From NCBI RefSeq assembly GCF_010389155.1, contig NC_057769.1, forward strand, positions 1-64,000: a DNA stretch of 64,000 nucleotides. Direction: 5' to 3'. The notes under the pieces are model-generated. The model was not told the DNA's origin and made no database searches. It worked only from the letters and a program-made list of their open reading frames with translations. A program made the translations under genes and the position numbers. This DNA comes from Erigeron canadensis. Its lineage: Eukaryota; Streptophyta; Magnoliopsida; Asterales; Asteraceae. How positions within the stretch are numbered: the stretch's first letter is position 1; every line of letters starts with the position of its first letter. Below, piece after piece: positions 1 to 11,712 of this stretch.

Positions 1-220
1 CCGGACCCCGGACCCCGGACCCCGGACCCCGGACCCCGGACCCCGGACCCCGGACCCCGGACCCCGGACCCCGGACCCCCCGGACCCCCGACCCCAGACC
101 CCAGACCCCCGACCCCCGACCCCGACCCCCGACCCGAGACCCGAGACCCCAGACCCCAGACCCCAGACCCCAGACCCCAGGCCCCAGGCCCCAAACCCCA
201 AACCCCAAACCCTAAACCCA
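1..220. repeat. Degenerate 7-bp telomere-like tandem repeat
   Basis: The first 79 bases are a near-perfect tandem of the 7-mer CCCCGGA. It then drifts through CCCCAGA, CCCCGAC and CCCCAAA types and ends with a single CCCTAAA near 210. The 7-base period and C-rich strand match the plant telomere unit CCCTAAA, in the orientation expected at a left chromosome end. The canonical unit lies on the inner side and the deviant units at the outer edge, the reverse of a normal telomere. This is either a variant telomeric or subtelomeric array, or systematic base-calling error on telomere reads. Confidence 0.75.
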
Positions 221-2276
221 AGCCCCCTTGCGGTGCTTTTGCCTATTACACCACGCTCACATTCAAATATTATATGTCCGTTGTGCCATAGCGCGACTAT
301 GCCGGACAGGGTTGTCAACCCCAAATAGTACTATTTATAATACTCGTGCAAATACAATTCTCGATTCAAGTTCACAGGGGATCATCAATATAGACAAACC
401 ATATAACAACATAAGCACACACAATCACTTGTGTCCATAAAAATTAGATTATTCCATATGGTGTGGACCTTTCCGAAACACCATAATAAAATGTAGCGTG
501 GGCCTCTCCGAATCACTACGATGATTTCCAAGATTTTTATCCATAAAAACTCTTTATGAAAATAATGTCGCCATGATAATAAATGTTTTCTCAAAGCAAA
601 ACTTGTAATCTCAAACCAAATTAGTTTCAAATCCTCAAAAGTTGAACAATGAGGCTTCCAGCCTAAACATAATATAAATATTTTGTGACATCAAATATTT
701 CTTGCAAAATAAAGTATATCACAATATAAACAATTTGAACATGTATTCTCACCCCAGAATGTAAATTAATTTAAAAAGGGGCTATGAGTCTCACCTTAAC
801 CGTACAGAAAAACACGATGACGAGCGAGCAATTAGTCATGATGGATGATATTCCCTATAAAAATTAGAGTTTGTATAGTTGTTAGACTATTATTCTATTT
901 CTATATTTGATTCTCCAAACAAAATGGCCAGATATGTTGATCGGGTTGCAGGATCCTTTCGTCACATGACTCTTGGTCAATGTAATTTCGGAAAATCCAA
1001 CAACCAACACCGATATGAGTTGACCCATCTTAGACACCATCCCATTTGGTTTAATATCTTTAGAATATTTAATTCTTTTATTTCTTATTATTCATTTCCA
1101 GTCATTTTACATAGCTTTTAGCTAAGTTTTACATGGTCGAATTCAATAAGGTGGGGCTTGGTATTTTTATTTCAAGAAGTTCTATGTGTCTAGTATTTTT
1201 GTAAATTTTTTCATAATTTATTAAGGTTGTTTACTATTTATCAAAATTCTTTAAAAAAAAGTGGTTAGAGTGGTCAGGAAGGCATAGTTTTGTGCAATGA
1301 AATCTGTTATTATAGTTTATGGCTTTAACAATTTTTATAAAATCCTTCAACTTTATTTAAACTAAAGACACATTAAACTTGTTTACTAATATAAACTTCC
1401 AGTTCTAAAAGGTTTAGAAGTTAAAAATCATCAAAATTGATTCAAAACTGTTTCTGAAACACAGCCTGACCACATCAGCTTTAAAAATCCATAACTTGAG
1501 TTCTACTCAGTGTTTTGATAAAGTTCCAGTTGGAGGTAAAACTAGACACATAAAACTACAACTTTCATGTTGAGCACTTTACCCAGTTCAATCGTTTTAC
1601 CCACTGTTTATTCCCCCCAAGTTCGATCACAGAAGCTGTCAACTTGCTGATCACAGCTTACATGCGTTGTCTTATCTAGTTCGTTATGCAATTGTTTAAC
1701 TTGTGTTTATAACTAGTGATATACATATATACTATCCTTAATTGAGAATAACTGAACAAGGTCTATAAGAGCTTACAAAGAGTGGAGAGTGCTTGTAATA
1801 GAGAATGAAAAGTAGGACGGCAGCTTGGCACGATTTCAAGTATGCTGGGATAGGAGCCGATTTGGAGAGCTACAAAGAGAATAAGGTGAGTTGTGAGATA
1901 TGGTAAATATACTGAGATTATATCATGTTTTGTTACCATTTCATGTGTGTCACGTTGTGTTATGCAGATTTTTGCAAAGATATGATCAATATGGGAGACA
2001 TTGAGTTGATGTAACGGTTGCGGGATTCTGCACTTGGTGGCTGCTGCTACTTGATGCCAAATACATTTTATATAGCTTGAATTTTTTTGAATGTCACATC
2101 TTTTCAGAATCCATGGCTTACAAACGCATTGTATGTTTGCTTGGAAGTTCAATATAGCTTGTTTTAATGTTAATTAAGCGTGCAGTTTATATTTTGCGTT
2201 TTGGGGTATTTGTATTCTTTTTGGTTGGATGTCTAGTATAAAATTGAAAATTGAAATTCTAAATGTGTAAAATGAT
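221..2276. other. Gene-free AT-rich spacer
   Basis: No convincing gene in about 2 kb. Short open frames, including a 129-codon minus-strand one at 1763-2152, show no recognisable motif or splice context. The composition is that of ordinary plant intergenic DNA. Confidence 0.4.
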
Positions 2277-2539
2277 ACTTTTAGTGACTGTATGTTCTGT
2301 CATTAAATGAGCTTTAATCCAAGGTGTTTTGAGTACTTTTACTGACTGAAGGTTGCAGTCACTATAGTGTTTGACATTTAGTGATTGATCGAAATTTAGT
2401 GTAGGAGTAGACTTTTAGCTACCGTTCTTTTAGTGACATTTTTTTTCCAGAGGGAGAAAGCCAAATTAGATTTAGTGACTGTTTTAATAGATTTAGTGAC
2501 ACTTTTATTCAGTCATTAAATGTCACTTATCTTGTAGTG
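2277..2539. mobile_element. CACTA-type transposon end (relic)
   Basis: The segment is packed with TTTAGTGAC and GTCACTAAA-type motifs in both orientations and ends at 2530-2539 with CTTGTAGTG. That is the complement of CACTACAAG, the typical terminus of plant CACTA elements. Dense subterminal repeats next to such a terminus are characteristic. No matching left terminus or transposase was found, so this is probably a deletion relic or a lone end. It lies about 150 bases past the stop codon of the DUF538 gene. Confidence 0.45.
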
Positions 2540-2696
2540 TTCATAATCTTTTTATATACGATTATTTTTCAAATGCTACGACATAAGAGCAAGAAGTCAT
2601 TTCACTCCACTTAGATACTTTGTAGGTAAACAAATATAAAAATATCACTTTGTACAGATATGTGTGTCGATATGTGTATATATATAGTATTAGTAT

Positions 2697-5600
2697 TTAG
2701 AACTTATCTACGGGTACTCCGTCTCTAATAACCTGATAGACTTTTCTTTCCCTGGTCTTCCTCAAGCCTGCTGCGAAATGCAACTTCGAATCTTCACCAA
2801 CAATGGATGTTACTTTTACCCATATCATCACTTTTGTTTTCAACCCTTCTATGTCGTTCAGTTTTCCTTTCTCAATATGGCATGTCACACTTGTTGAAAA
2901 CCTTAATATAGATGAGTCTCTGTAACTCACTTCACATATTGTTGGTACCGACACTGTTAGCTTTTTTGTTTCTTCATCAAACTCGTATTTTTTGACGTCA
3001 CGAGGAAAAATACCAGGTGGTAAGTCAAATTCCTGCAGCAGTTCACCCAGTGGTTTTTGTTTTTTTTCTGCATAACAAACACACTAATTGATAATTGATG
3101 TCTAAACTCTCATTCATAGCAAGATGTGCCTGGCGGGTTCAGTAGAATGTCAAAACATATATGTTTGGTTGGATTGTATTGTCTTACAAAGTTACAATAG
3201 GTATTACAATGTACGCAAAACATATTTTTCCATCCATATGTATCATTAGTAATTATTGTACTGTAATATTTATGATACCAACACATTGTCATGGGTTGGC
3301 CATAGTGCCACCATTTCTTATGGGCTACTCGGGTTAGATTATTGCCAAATGCAATGAATTGAAATAGTAGTTAACCTTGATACATTTCTAACATGGGGGT
3401 TTTGTAGGTATCAAAATGGGATTCCCATCAAATTACTCCTATTTATGATTATAACAATCGGTATAATTTAATCCAGATGACTCAACCCATTGACTGTGTT
3501 CACATTTTAGGTACCAAACTAACAGAAATAAAAGTTGCTTTCTTACTTTGAAAGTGAAAAATACCTTTTGCAACGACATTATATTGAAAGTGAAAAATAC
3601 TTTTTACGATGACATTATAGTTAAAAGCCCAATACTCATGATGGGTCACATTAAGTTAGAACATGCCCATTTGAACATGGTTAGATTGGATTGAGTCGCA
3701 CAATCAAGCCTGTTTGAAGTCGAAGGAGGTAAAACATAAATGATCGGGAGTACCGAGTCACTGTTTACTAATACTATCTTTTCTTTTATTATATTAAAGC
3801 ACAGTTGCTCTAATAACTTCTCGACCAATCACAACTCTCGATTATTCAATGTTGACTTTTGTTTTTAAATTTGACTTTAATTTACACTTTTTTGTTTCCA
3901 TCACAAATTTACACTTTTTACCTAATAATTTTAATATAATGAATAAATAATAATAGCTAATATATATCCGCTAGAATAATAGCTAATATCTATCCAATAA
4001 AATAATAATTAATATATATCCAATGGTTTTAGGTAAAATAAAACAAGTATTAAAGTAAAACAAATAAAACAATAGGTTTTTCTTTACTGAAAATCACCGC
4101 GCATCATGAAAATCATCGTGCATCAATTGCTTCGTGAATCTTCGTGCATCAATTTAACCATGATCCAAGAGTCAAGATTTTGTCATATTTGTTTTACTTT
4201 AATACTTGTTTTACAATAACCAACCCCTATATCCAATAATATGTTAACTTTTTACTATATATATATATATATAATTAAAGATAAATTAAACTTCGAGTTA
4301 AGTTGAGAAAATATGTGACAAAGACGAGAAGACAAAAAACAATATAACAAATTTCATCTATAAAGAAGTCTTTTAAATGATGAAGAAAGGTACGTGCATG
4401 CTTCCAATATTCTTTTATTACATTAGTTTTCTTTCTATTAGCTTAATATTCTTGGCATTTGAATTGAACACTTAGTATCTACTTATATCTTCAATTTCGA
4501 ACTTATAAGCTTTTATCAGTTACATGTATTAATATCTAACATTAATAGTGTCGTAAGTCTCATGTCCAGTGTTAGACACGGGTCTAAAATATAGTTAGTA
4601 CTAATAGTAGGTTTATTTTTCTATTATGGAAGTCACTTTCATGTACTTTATAGTTAGGGTTTCACCACGTGTTTAGAGATTTCACCATTCTCAAATTTAG
4701 GGCACCTATCCTGTAATTTCTTCATCGTTAATCAATCAATCAATCAAGCCCTTTTTAGTATCTATCAATTTTCATGTAACCCCACACCTCCCCTTCTTTT
4801 TTTAAGCGTGAAGTAGTCATGGTATGCTTCCTAATAACGGTGATGAAACTTAAATTTTATAACTCATATGCTATAAATCTCTATCTCTATATATATATAA
4901 TCTCTATCTCAAAGAGATGATGTGACATATCTCTGATCTCGCCACATCAGCTTTTGTCCTACGTGTTGTCTTTATAACGATTTGGTTTATGTTTTTGTCC
5001 TACGTGTCGTTTTTATATCAATTTGGTTTACATGTTTGCCACCTCACCTGCCACATCTACATATATTGAACATCTCAACGGTTATTTTAAAATAAAAGAG
5101 AAAAATGCACAACTCCAAAATGAATTTCAACAGCACCATAGAGTGCTAAACTCTTTTTTGAGAAGTGTTAGAACAATGGATCCTACAAGGAAAGAAGCGC
5201 GCATTTGCGCTACCAGAGAGCGCATAGAGGGTTTGGAGGAGAGGCAGCAAGCGCTGCTAGGAATTGATCCGACAACCTCATGCGTAAATTACAAATTGTC
5301 AAACCACCGAACCAATATTGTTGTTTGGTAATTTTCAATCTCATAAGCTATTAATTGTAGTTTCTAACCTCACTAAATTAACTTTCCTTTTTTAAATATA
5401 ATTATGATAATTGCCTTCCCACATATTACTTAAAATTCAAAGTAATATAAAGTGAGTTTATTATTATATATATAGGATAGCTTATTTTCATGATTTTTTT
5501 TTATCTAATATATGTAATATGTAATATTAATCTAATATAGGATAACTTAATTTTTTAATCTTATTTTCATTCCACATATTACTTAATTAAATACCAATAT

Positions 5601-8600
5601 GTAATGAATAAAATAATCAATTTTTATTTGATTTTCAAATTTATTTATTTTTATCTTTGTCAAATAAACAAACCTATTATTATTTATTTTCAAAACTAAA
5701 TAAAAAATCTATATATACCAATAGAAACTAAGGATGTAAAATTAAATACTTATAATCAATATTTATTACGTTATATCATATTTAAGTTTATTAAATTAAA
5801 TCTAAGTCTAAAAAAGTTTTTTAAAAAAAAAGAGTATATGACATTATCGTTTTAATCTAATAGTTCTAATTAAAACTTAAACTTTTTTTTAATGATCCAA
5901 ATTATTGAATTTTGAAATTAAGGTTTCTATTTTATAAATATTTAAAGATAAGTTGATTATGATTTTATTTTCAATTAATGTATACTACATTCTACTTTAA
6001 TTACAATATCAATTTAATTAAATAGTATCTAGGTAAAATAAAACAAGTATTAAAGTAAAACAAATAAAATAATAGATTTTCCTTCACTAACAATCATTGT
6101 GCATCATTAAAATCATCGTGTATCAATATATATATGTGAATCTCCGTGCATCAATTTTATCATGATCTAAGGGTCAAGATCTTGTCTTATTTGTTTTACT
6201 TTAATACTGGTTTTACAATAAATAACCCCTAATTAAATACCAATATAATATGAATAAAATAACTAACACTTATTTGTTTCCAATTAAGTAGTTGCTATCA
6301 ACTTTTTTTTATTTTTCTCAACCGAACAAAGTAATATTGTTATTTAATCTTAACTTAATGATATTGTCTACAAACCAACTTAATTCAATAAATAATTGAA
6401 AAAGACTCCTAAATAATTAAATATCATTGGTAAAATTAAAAAAAGTTATTCACAAATAATCAGAATAATCGTAAAGACATATGAATTTTATTTGTTTTAG
6501 TATTAAACTATTAATTGAGTTATTTTAATTATAATTACATGGTATGTTATATTTTTCATCCAATTTAATCAAATATTTTAATAATAACTAAACATACTTG
6601 CATTCTGTATAAATAGCACATTGAAGTTTTTTAATTTTTGCCAGTGGAGTTGTTGGCTTTGGTAAGGTCGAAGATCCATCTCGGTTTGAGCCACATTACC
6701 CACATTTATGGGGTGGATTAATATGGGTTTTCTGAGAGCCATAAGTTCGATTTTAGGCATTCATGTAATATAAGAATATGATTAGAAGAATATGTCGTTT
6801 AATTTTTTTTTTTTTTTGAAATTTATCGTTTTATTCATCGGTTATTTTATATACATTAAAATGGTAATATTCAAATTTGCTAAAAACTTTCATCAATGTA
6901 GACATACTCTTGATCAGCTTAACTAGGTTTTTGAACTTAAATCTATATCAACGTCTACTCTATAATATGTAATCATTCACTCAACTTTTACGGATTTACG
7001 AAAAATTATTATGAAATGAGATATAAACGTGCAACGCACGGGATATAAACTAGTTTTCAAACATGTGTAATTTTGGCGTGTGGTTTATGATGTTGATGTT
7101 GATGTTGATATAGTAGTCGGAAGATAGGTTTAAAGCAAGTTCCATTAGCGAAAATTTGTCCGAAAATATAGTAGGTTGCTATCTCGATTTAAAAGCAATT
7201 TTGCGACAACATCTCCGCTCAAAAAGTTTTAAACATTTATTTTTTATTTCTTTAATAGTAAAATTAAATTAAAAATGATATAGTGACAACTAGGGTCAAT
7301 AAAGGTAATTAGAATATACTAAACTTTTTATTATTTATTTATTTGATAAATAATTAATAATTGATATAGCAATGACACTCATCTCTAAGGCTGTATTCTT
7401 TAGTTTTTATTAATGTAGAAAGGAAAGGAATAGGGAGGGAAATTAAAAAAAAAAAAACATTCTTAAGTTGTTTTTAGTGTGGAAAATAATTGAGAGGGAA
7501 TGATTAGAGGGGGGAGTTACAAGTATTTTTTGTGCCAGATTTTTCTCTCCAATATTGAGATGATTAGTAAGGATTGTACCTTTTTTTATTGAAGTACTCT
7601 TTAACTTTTCTCGAGTTTTATTAGATTGGACCTTTTACGTTACTTTCCTTGTTGAAGTCTTGTTGGGTATTTGATCATATAAAAAATGTGTCCAAGCTTT
7701 GCTTCTCTTTGCAAAATTCTTTACAACTTTTGTTATATTTTGATTGTATTGATTCTTTATAGTGACTGTTTTCATGTCACTCTTAAAACTTTATATGCCA
7801 AAGCTAGTACATGGGAGGAGGTGACAAGATTGAAGAAAACATTGGATGAAATGGTGGTACTGAATACCTGGGCAGAGTTCGATCGGCTAGGTAAATTAGA
7901 AAGTTTTCATTTGTTTTAGATGGTTCAAGGTCCCATTCTTCACGTGGTATCGATGAATACCATACGCGACTGAAGTGATTTTACTGAAAATGCTATGAGC
8001 ACAAAGACAACATCATGTATTTTACTAGTAATTGGTGTTGATCAGCCATAATTGATACCATAGTGACAAGAAATATATTGCTATCAGGCATACACTCCAT
8101 GGTAACAAGCAATGATGTATGGAAATTGTTATAATCATTGACTAGTATTGTGAGAAACGACTTGTCTCAATTATGAATAAAAAATCTAGAAAGAATTACG
8201 ATAAATGCTATCAAGGGATTCGTATCTAGAAGAATTTGTTGAAGAGATGAAAAAGACAATTTGTTGAAAAGGGGAAGAAGACAATCGGGGTTTGTAATCT
8301 GAACAATTTTAGTGGTCATGTTCTCATGTTCTCTCCATTGTTAATGGTTCATTTTTTGGAGCAAAATTTATTTAACGAACTAACCATTGATATTTATTTG
8401 AAGACGAACGTAGTATAATACAAGAATGAATAATATGTTAGAAACACGATATTTTTTACTTTGATATATATAAAGGACACTATTGTAAAATTGTATTTTT
8501 TCTCTCTTTCTTTTCCTTTCTTCTCAACTTAAGAATACAAATGATTTATCCTTTTTTCTCTTTTCTTTAATTTTCTATGAAACTAAAGAATGTGTATAAA

Positions 8601-9755
8601 ACAACTATAATTTTTTCTTTTACTTTCATTTCATTCCCTCTCATTCCCTTTCCATCTATTATGAACTCAACAATGCAGTGTAAAAGTAATTAAAATATAA
8701 TCAATTATTATTTTAGTTTATTTAAAAAGTTACCTCATTTATGCGATGAAGTGGTTTTTCACCATACTCAGATGGATTAGTTTCAAAGCTTTGGGAGGAA
8801 TCTAAGAAACTCAGCTTTGTTTTCCTATATCCCATATATATATATAATATAATATATATATATATATATTTGCATTCTTTTGGTTTTTCTATGCCTTGCT
8901 AAATTGCTAGTAGTTATCGTATTGGAAATGTCATACTTTGAATATTTAAAGTATTTATTTTTAAATTTTGATCTTATATATATATATGTATATGTATGTA
9001 TATATATATACTTGTTATATAAAAATTGATGAAAATTATATAAATAAAAACACTTTTAAAACACAATTAATTTATATAAGTTTTATCAAATATTATCTAA
9101 TACAAAGATTTTTTTTAATGTTAAAGTAAAAAAGTTAGACCATAAATATACAAAATATGACATTTCTAATTGTATAAAGAAAGGATAGTTAAATAAAACA
9201 ATGTGAGAGAACAAAAATTTCATCCAAATAGTAATAATGTTTGCAACTCATAATTAAACCTGTTACTGAAGTGACCAATTTCTTTGCTCCTCCTTTAATA
9301 TTTTTCGGAACATTCTAGAACACAAAAGATGCAATATATATGTCAGGCAGCTTTGTACTAAATAATCTCACGAAATTACAACTAGCAAACCACAATCATA
9401 TCGAAATGTTGATTTGAGGTCCCATATATAACCTCAATACCTCATAAAACAAATAGAATAAAGTAAAATAGAATTAACTTTTTGGAAAAAGTATTCAACG
9501 TATCTAAAAAGCATGGAAAATTGTGCAAATAAAACGCAAAATACCTTTCCCAATTGAGGTTTGAGGAAAACCCAAAATAACCAAACCGCATGAACAAATT
9601 AGTACTACGGTTTCACCATTTTTATCACATAAATTCTCGAGCATACAAAAACTAAACCAACTTACATTGATATCCTTGCTGACGGAACCCAAATCTTGGC
9701 CGGCTTTGCTGTTACTAAACCAATAGGTTCCAACCTTGCCCATAATTTGATCCAT
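2697..9755 (-). CDS. DUF538 family protein, three exons
   Basis: The coding exons on the minus strand are 9755-9666, 9314-9260 and 3067-2697, giving 516 bases including the stop, or 171 aa. Exon 1 starts MDQIMGKVGTYWF, the usual start of one DUF538 subgroup, and ends at a GTAAGT donor. Exon 2 encodes KGGAKKLV and joins in phase 1 to exon 3, which begins in a run of eight A. Exon 3 carries the DUF538 core: LPPGIFPRDV, CEVSYRDSS, KTKVMIWVKV and a C-terminal VPVDKF. Length and motif order fit the family, which is a small beta-rich domain of uncertain function. Intron 1 is 351 bases. Intron 2 is 6,192 bases and contains a Helitron, two MITEs and a gene relic. No frameshift or internal stop is visible. 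Exon 2 was identified from phase, splice sites and similarity to the family as I remember it, so it is the least certain part. Confidence 0.82.
4032..4214. mobile_element. MITE, copy A (about 185 bp)
   Basis: The ends are inverted repeats of about 30 bases. The left side holds AACAAGTATTAAAGTAAAAC and the right end is its complement. The interior holds repeated CATCRTG motifs. A diverged second copy sits at 6032-6216. No coding capacity. It lies in intron 2 of the DUF538 gene, just outside the Helitron. The superfamily cannot be assigned from the ends. Confidence 0.65.
5032..5331 (+). CDS. Unidentified 99-codon ORF inside the Helitron
   Basis: This reading frame starts at an ATG (the frame extends slightly upstream) and encodes a charged, probably helical peptide rich in Glu, Arg and Gln in its middle, with stretches such as KIKEKNAQLQNEF and RERIEGLEERQQALL suggestive of a coiled coil. 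I do not recognise a family. Its position about 150 bases inside the Helitron's 5' end suggests a captured host-gene fragment, or a short frame open by chance. No splice signals were assessed with confidence. Confidence 0.25.
   Translation: MFATSPATSTYIEHLNGYFKIKEKNAQLQNEFQQHHRVLNSFLRSVRTMDPTRKEARICATRERIEGLEERQQALLGIDPTTSCVNYKLSNHRTNIVVW
6032..6216. mobile_element. MITE, copy B
   Basis: Second copy of the element at 4032-4214, with the same AACAAGTATTAAAGTAAAAC inverted ends and the same CATC-rich interior, diverged by many point changes and a short TA expansion in the middle. It lies inside the Helitron. Confidence 0.65.
7790..7978 (+). pseudogene. Possible pentatricopeptide (PPR) C-terminal relic
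   Basis: The frame ending at 7919 encodes LYAKASTWEEVTRLKKTLDE, then a TWAEF motif. This resembles the E-domain of plant PPR proteins, in which a final repeat is followed by SWIE. A stop at 7917-7919 interrupts it. A shifted frame continues with RSHSSRGIDEYHTRLK, like the family's SHP...EIY segment. The match rests on short motifs from memory. If right, this is a frameshifted fragment lying antisense in the DUF538 intron. Confidence 0.35.
8826..9030. repeat. AT microsatellite region
   Basis: Runs of (TA)n around 8833-8870 and (TA)n/(TATG)n around 8978-9010 within the DUF538 intron. The rest of 7979-9259 shows no gene. Confidence 0.6.
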
Positions 9756-11709
9756 TTTAATTAGTTAAATTGTTGATGTAAATTTATTTTGGATGATAAG
9801 ATTGGTTGATTTCTCCCTTTTACTTCTCCCACATTTTTTGAGAGAGATTATTTGGGCAGTTATCTTTTAGCGGAAGAGAAAAAATAAGATGGATTTACAT
9901 TTTTGTGTCCGAGTTTTTAGCATTTTCCAATGTCATAATTTCTTCTATTTCCATGGTTTTGTTTTGTGAGAAAAAGAGTACGCGCCGCTTTATTAAATTT
10001 TGTGGGTAAACATCAAACACCATTTTTATACTTGTGTTTATTGATTTTAATTTGGATTGATTTTTATGAACATCGCTACTGTCACCGGCGTAGCTACCAC
10101 CAACACCACAGTTTTCGTCACCACCTGTTGCCGCCATTGCCATCGCCATTAAACTGACATATCGCGTGGGCATATAGCTAGCAATAGGTGTCCAACGTAT
10201 CATTGATGTTGATCTTCTAATCTATACAACATTGTATACTTCAATGAATTAAAAAAGAGGTTAAAGATACATCTTGACTCGTTGATTCAAAGTTCTAGAT
10301 AGATGAGTAGAAAAACAACAAACAAACATTTGACAATTATGTCTTTAATCGGTTACCTTATCCATACTAAATTATAAAACATTCGTTCCTATTAAATTTT
10401 TTAATTTTTCAATTATAATATCCTTACAAGAAATCTCAGTCACTCATTTTCATCTCTCTCCTCAAATCTCAACCACTTATTTTTAATTCTCTCTATTCCA
10501 TAAATTATTTTATTCATTTAAATTATTTAAAAATTTTATCTGAAAAACTGTACATGCATAAATTTAAAAAATTATATGGGTGTTGTTAAAATTTCATAAT
10601 CTTTCATTAGAAAGTTCATTCAATATATATACTTTCGACGAATTTTTAAAACTGAGGACGGAGCCCATACCGTCGTACGGCCAAGGTATGTGGCTATCAC
10701 ACTCTATGACCTATCACCTCTTATGACATATCACCCTCATCATCTCACTGCCACAACGTCGGGTAATTTCTCTCGTGGTTAATTAACACTCTCATGTAAA
10801 TGTCATTTTGAGTTTGAAAATTGTCATTTTGCTTTTGAAGTTGTTGCACATTGTTTGAAGCAAGGGCCTTTGCTCATTTGTGTTGGTTATGTTTAGTTTG
10901 AAGTTGATTAAATTTGTCATGTAAATTTTCGAAATCATTTTAATACCCAATCCTTTTCCTCAGACAACCAAAAAATTTAGAAATCATTTACTGTAATACA
11001 CAAGCCTTTACAACACAAGGAATAAGACAAATATTGACAAGGTTAGTCGCATGTAACATGTACAAATAATGTTCTTATGTGTCGTACTTGTAACCAAGAA
11101 GGTCTTCTACTCTTCCAAGATCCGACCAAAAAAACAATTTCTTTGAAAGAAAATATTCATAATTAACTGTATTTTACCACCATCGTTTGATCAAATTAAT
11201 ATATTATAACAATTTAAAACATTTAGCTCAAGCTTTTTCTTGAGAAAATCCACCTCAACGCATACCCTTGCGACAACGGGTCGTGATGGGGGTGGGACCA
11301 TCTGGGTTCTACAGTGTGCTCCGTTACTATTATTACTGGCTTGGTTGTAACAGTATATGGCTTAGTTAAGCTTGGTAAGCTGGTATATGGTTAAGTCGGT
11401 TTAGTAGTTTTTTGCTTTTAATAAGAAGAATTTTAGATAACCCACATTTTATTTTTTAAGCTCAGTACGCCTCTCTTTCTCCCCGGTGTATTCCTTTGCT
11501 CCCCCAATCTTCTCCTTCATTATCTTAATTCACTGATTGGCTGATTTTTGTGGGTACATGCCACTCCTAGTTTTGTGCTTCGGTTCAAAAGGCGTTTTTG
11601 AAGAAATAACGATTGATTTTTGTGGGTAGATACCACTAGGCTAACCTTATTGATTCTATGTATATTTTTAATTCGTTAAGTTTGAATTTCATGTTAACAA
11701 CAAATAATA
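9756..11709. other. Intergenic spacer upstream of the DUF538 gene
   Basis: This should contain the minus-strand promoter and 5' UTR of the DUF538 gene, but I cannot place a TATA box with confidence. A 102-codon minus-strand frame at 9895-10203 and its plus-strand counterpart show no recognisable domain. Nothing else is supported. Confidence 0.35.
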
Positions 11710-11712
11710 TTA

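Larger units (their letters stand above)
4884..7053 (+). mobile_element. Non-autonomous Helitron
   Basis: The 5' end reads TCTCTATATATATATAAT after an A. The 3' end carries a small hairpin (CGTGC, loop AAC, GCACG at about 7028-7040) followed by CTAG at 7050-7053 and then a T. This is the TC...CTRR structure of Helitrons inserted between A and T. The 5' boundary could instead be 4878, which also reads A|TC. No Rep/helicase domain is encoded. It lies inside intron 2 of the DUF538 gene and carries a MITE copy at 6032-6216. Confidence 0.65.

Noticed and set aside
1763..2152. 129-codon minus-strand frame
   Set aside because: No recognisable motif, splice sites or compositional signal. Probably open by chance.
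8728..8815. Minus-strand open exon-like segment with AG and GT borders in the DUF538 intron
   Set aside because: It ends in the wrong phase for exon 3 and does not resemble DUF538. The segment at 9260-9314 fits in phase and content.
9895..10203. 102-codon minus-strand frame upstream of the DUF538 gene
   Set aside because: Low-complexity Met/Ala and Gly/Asp stretches, no known domain, and an overlapping frame on the other strand is equally open.
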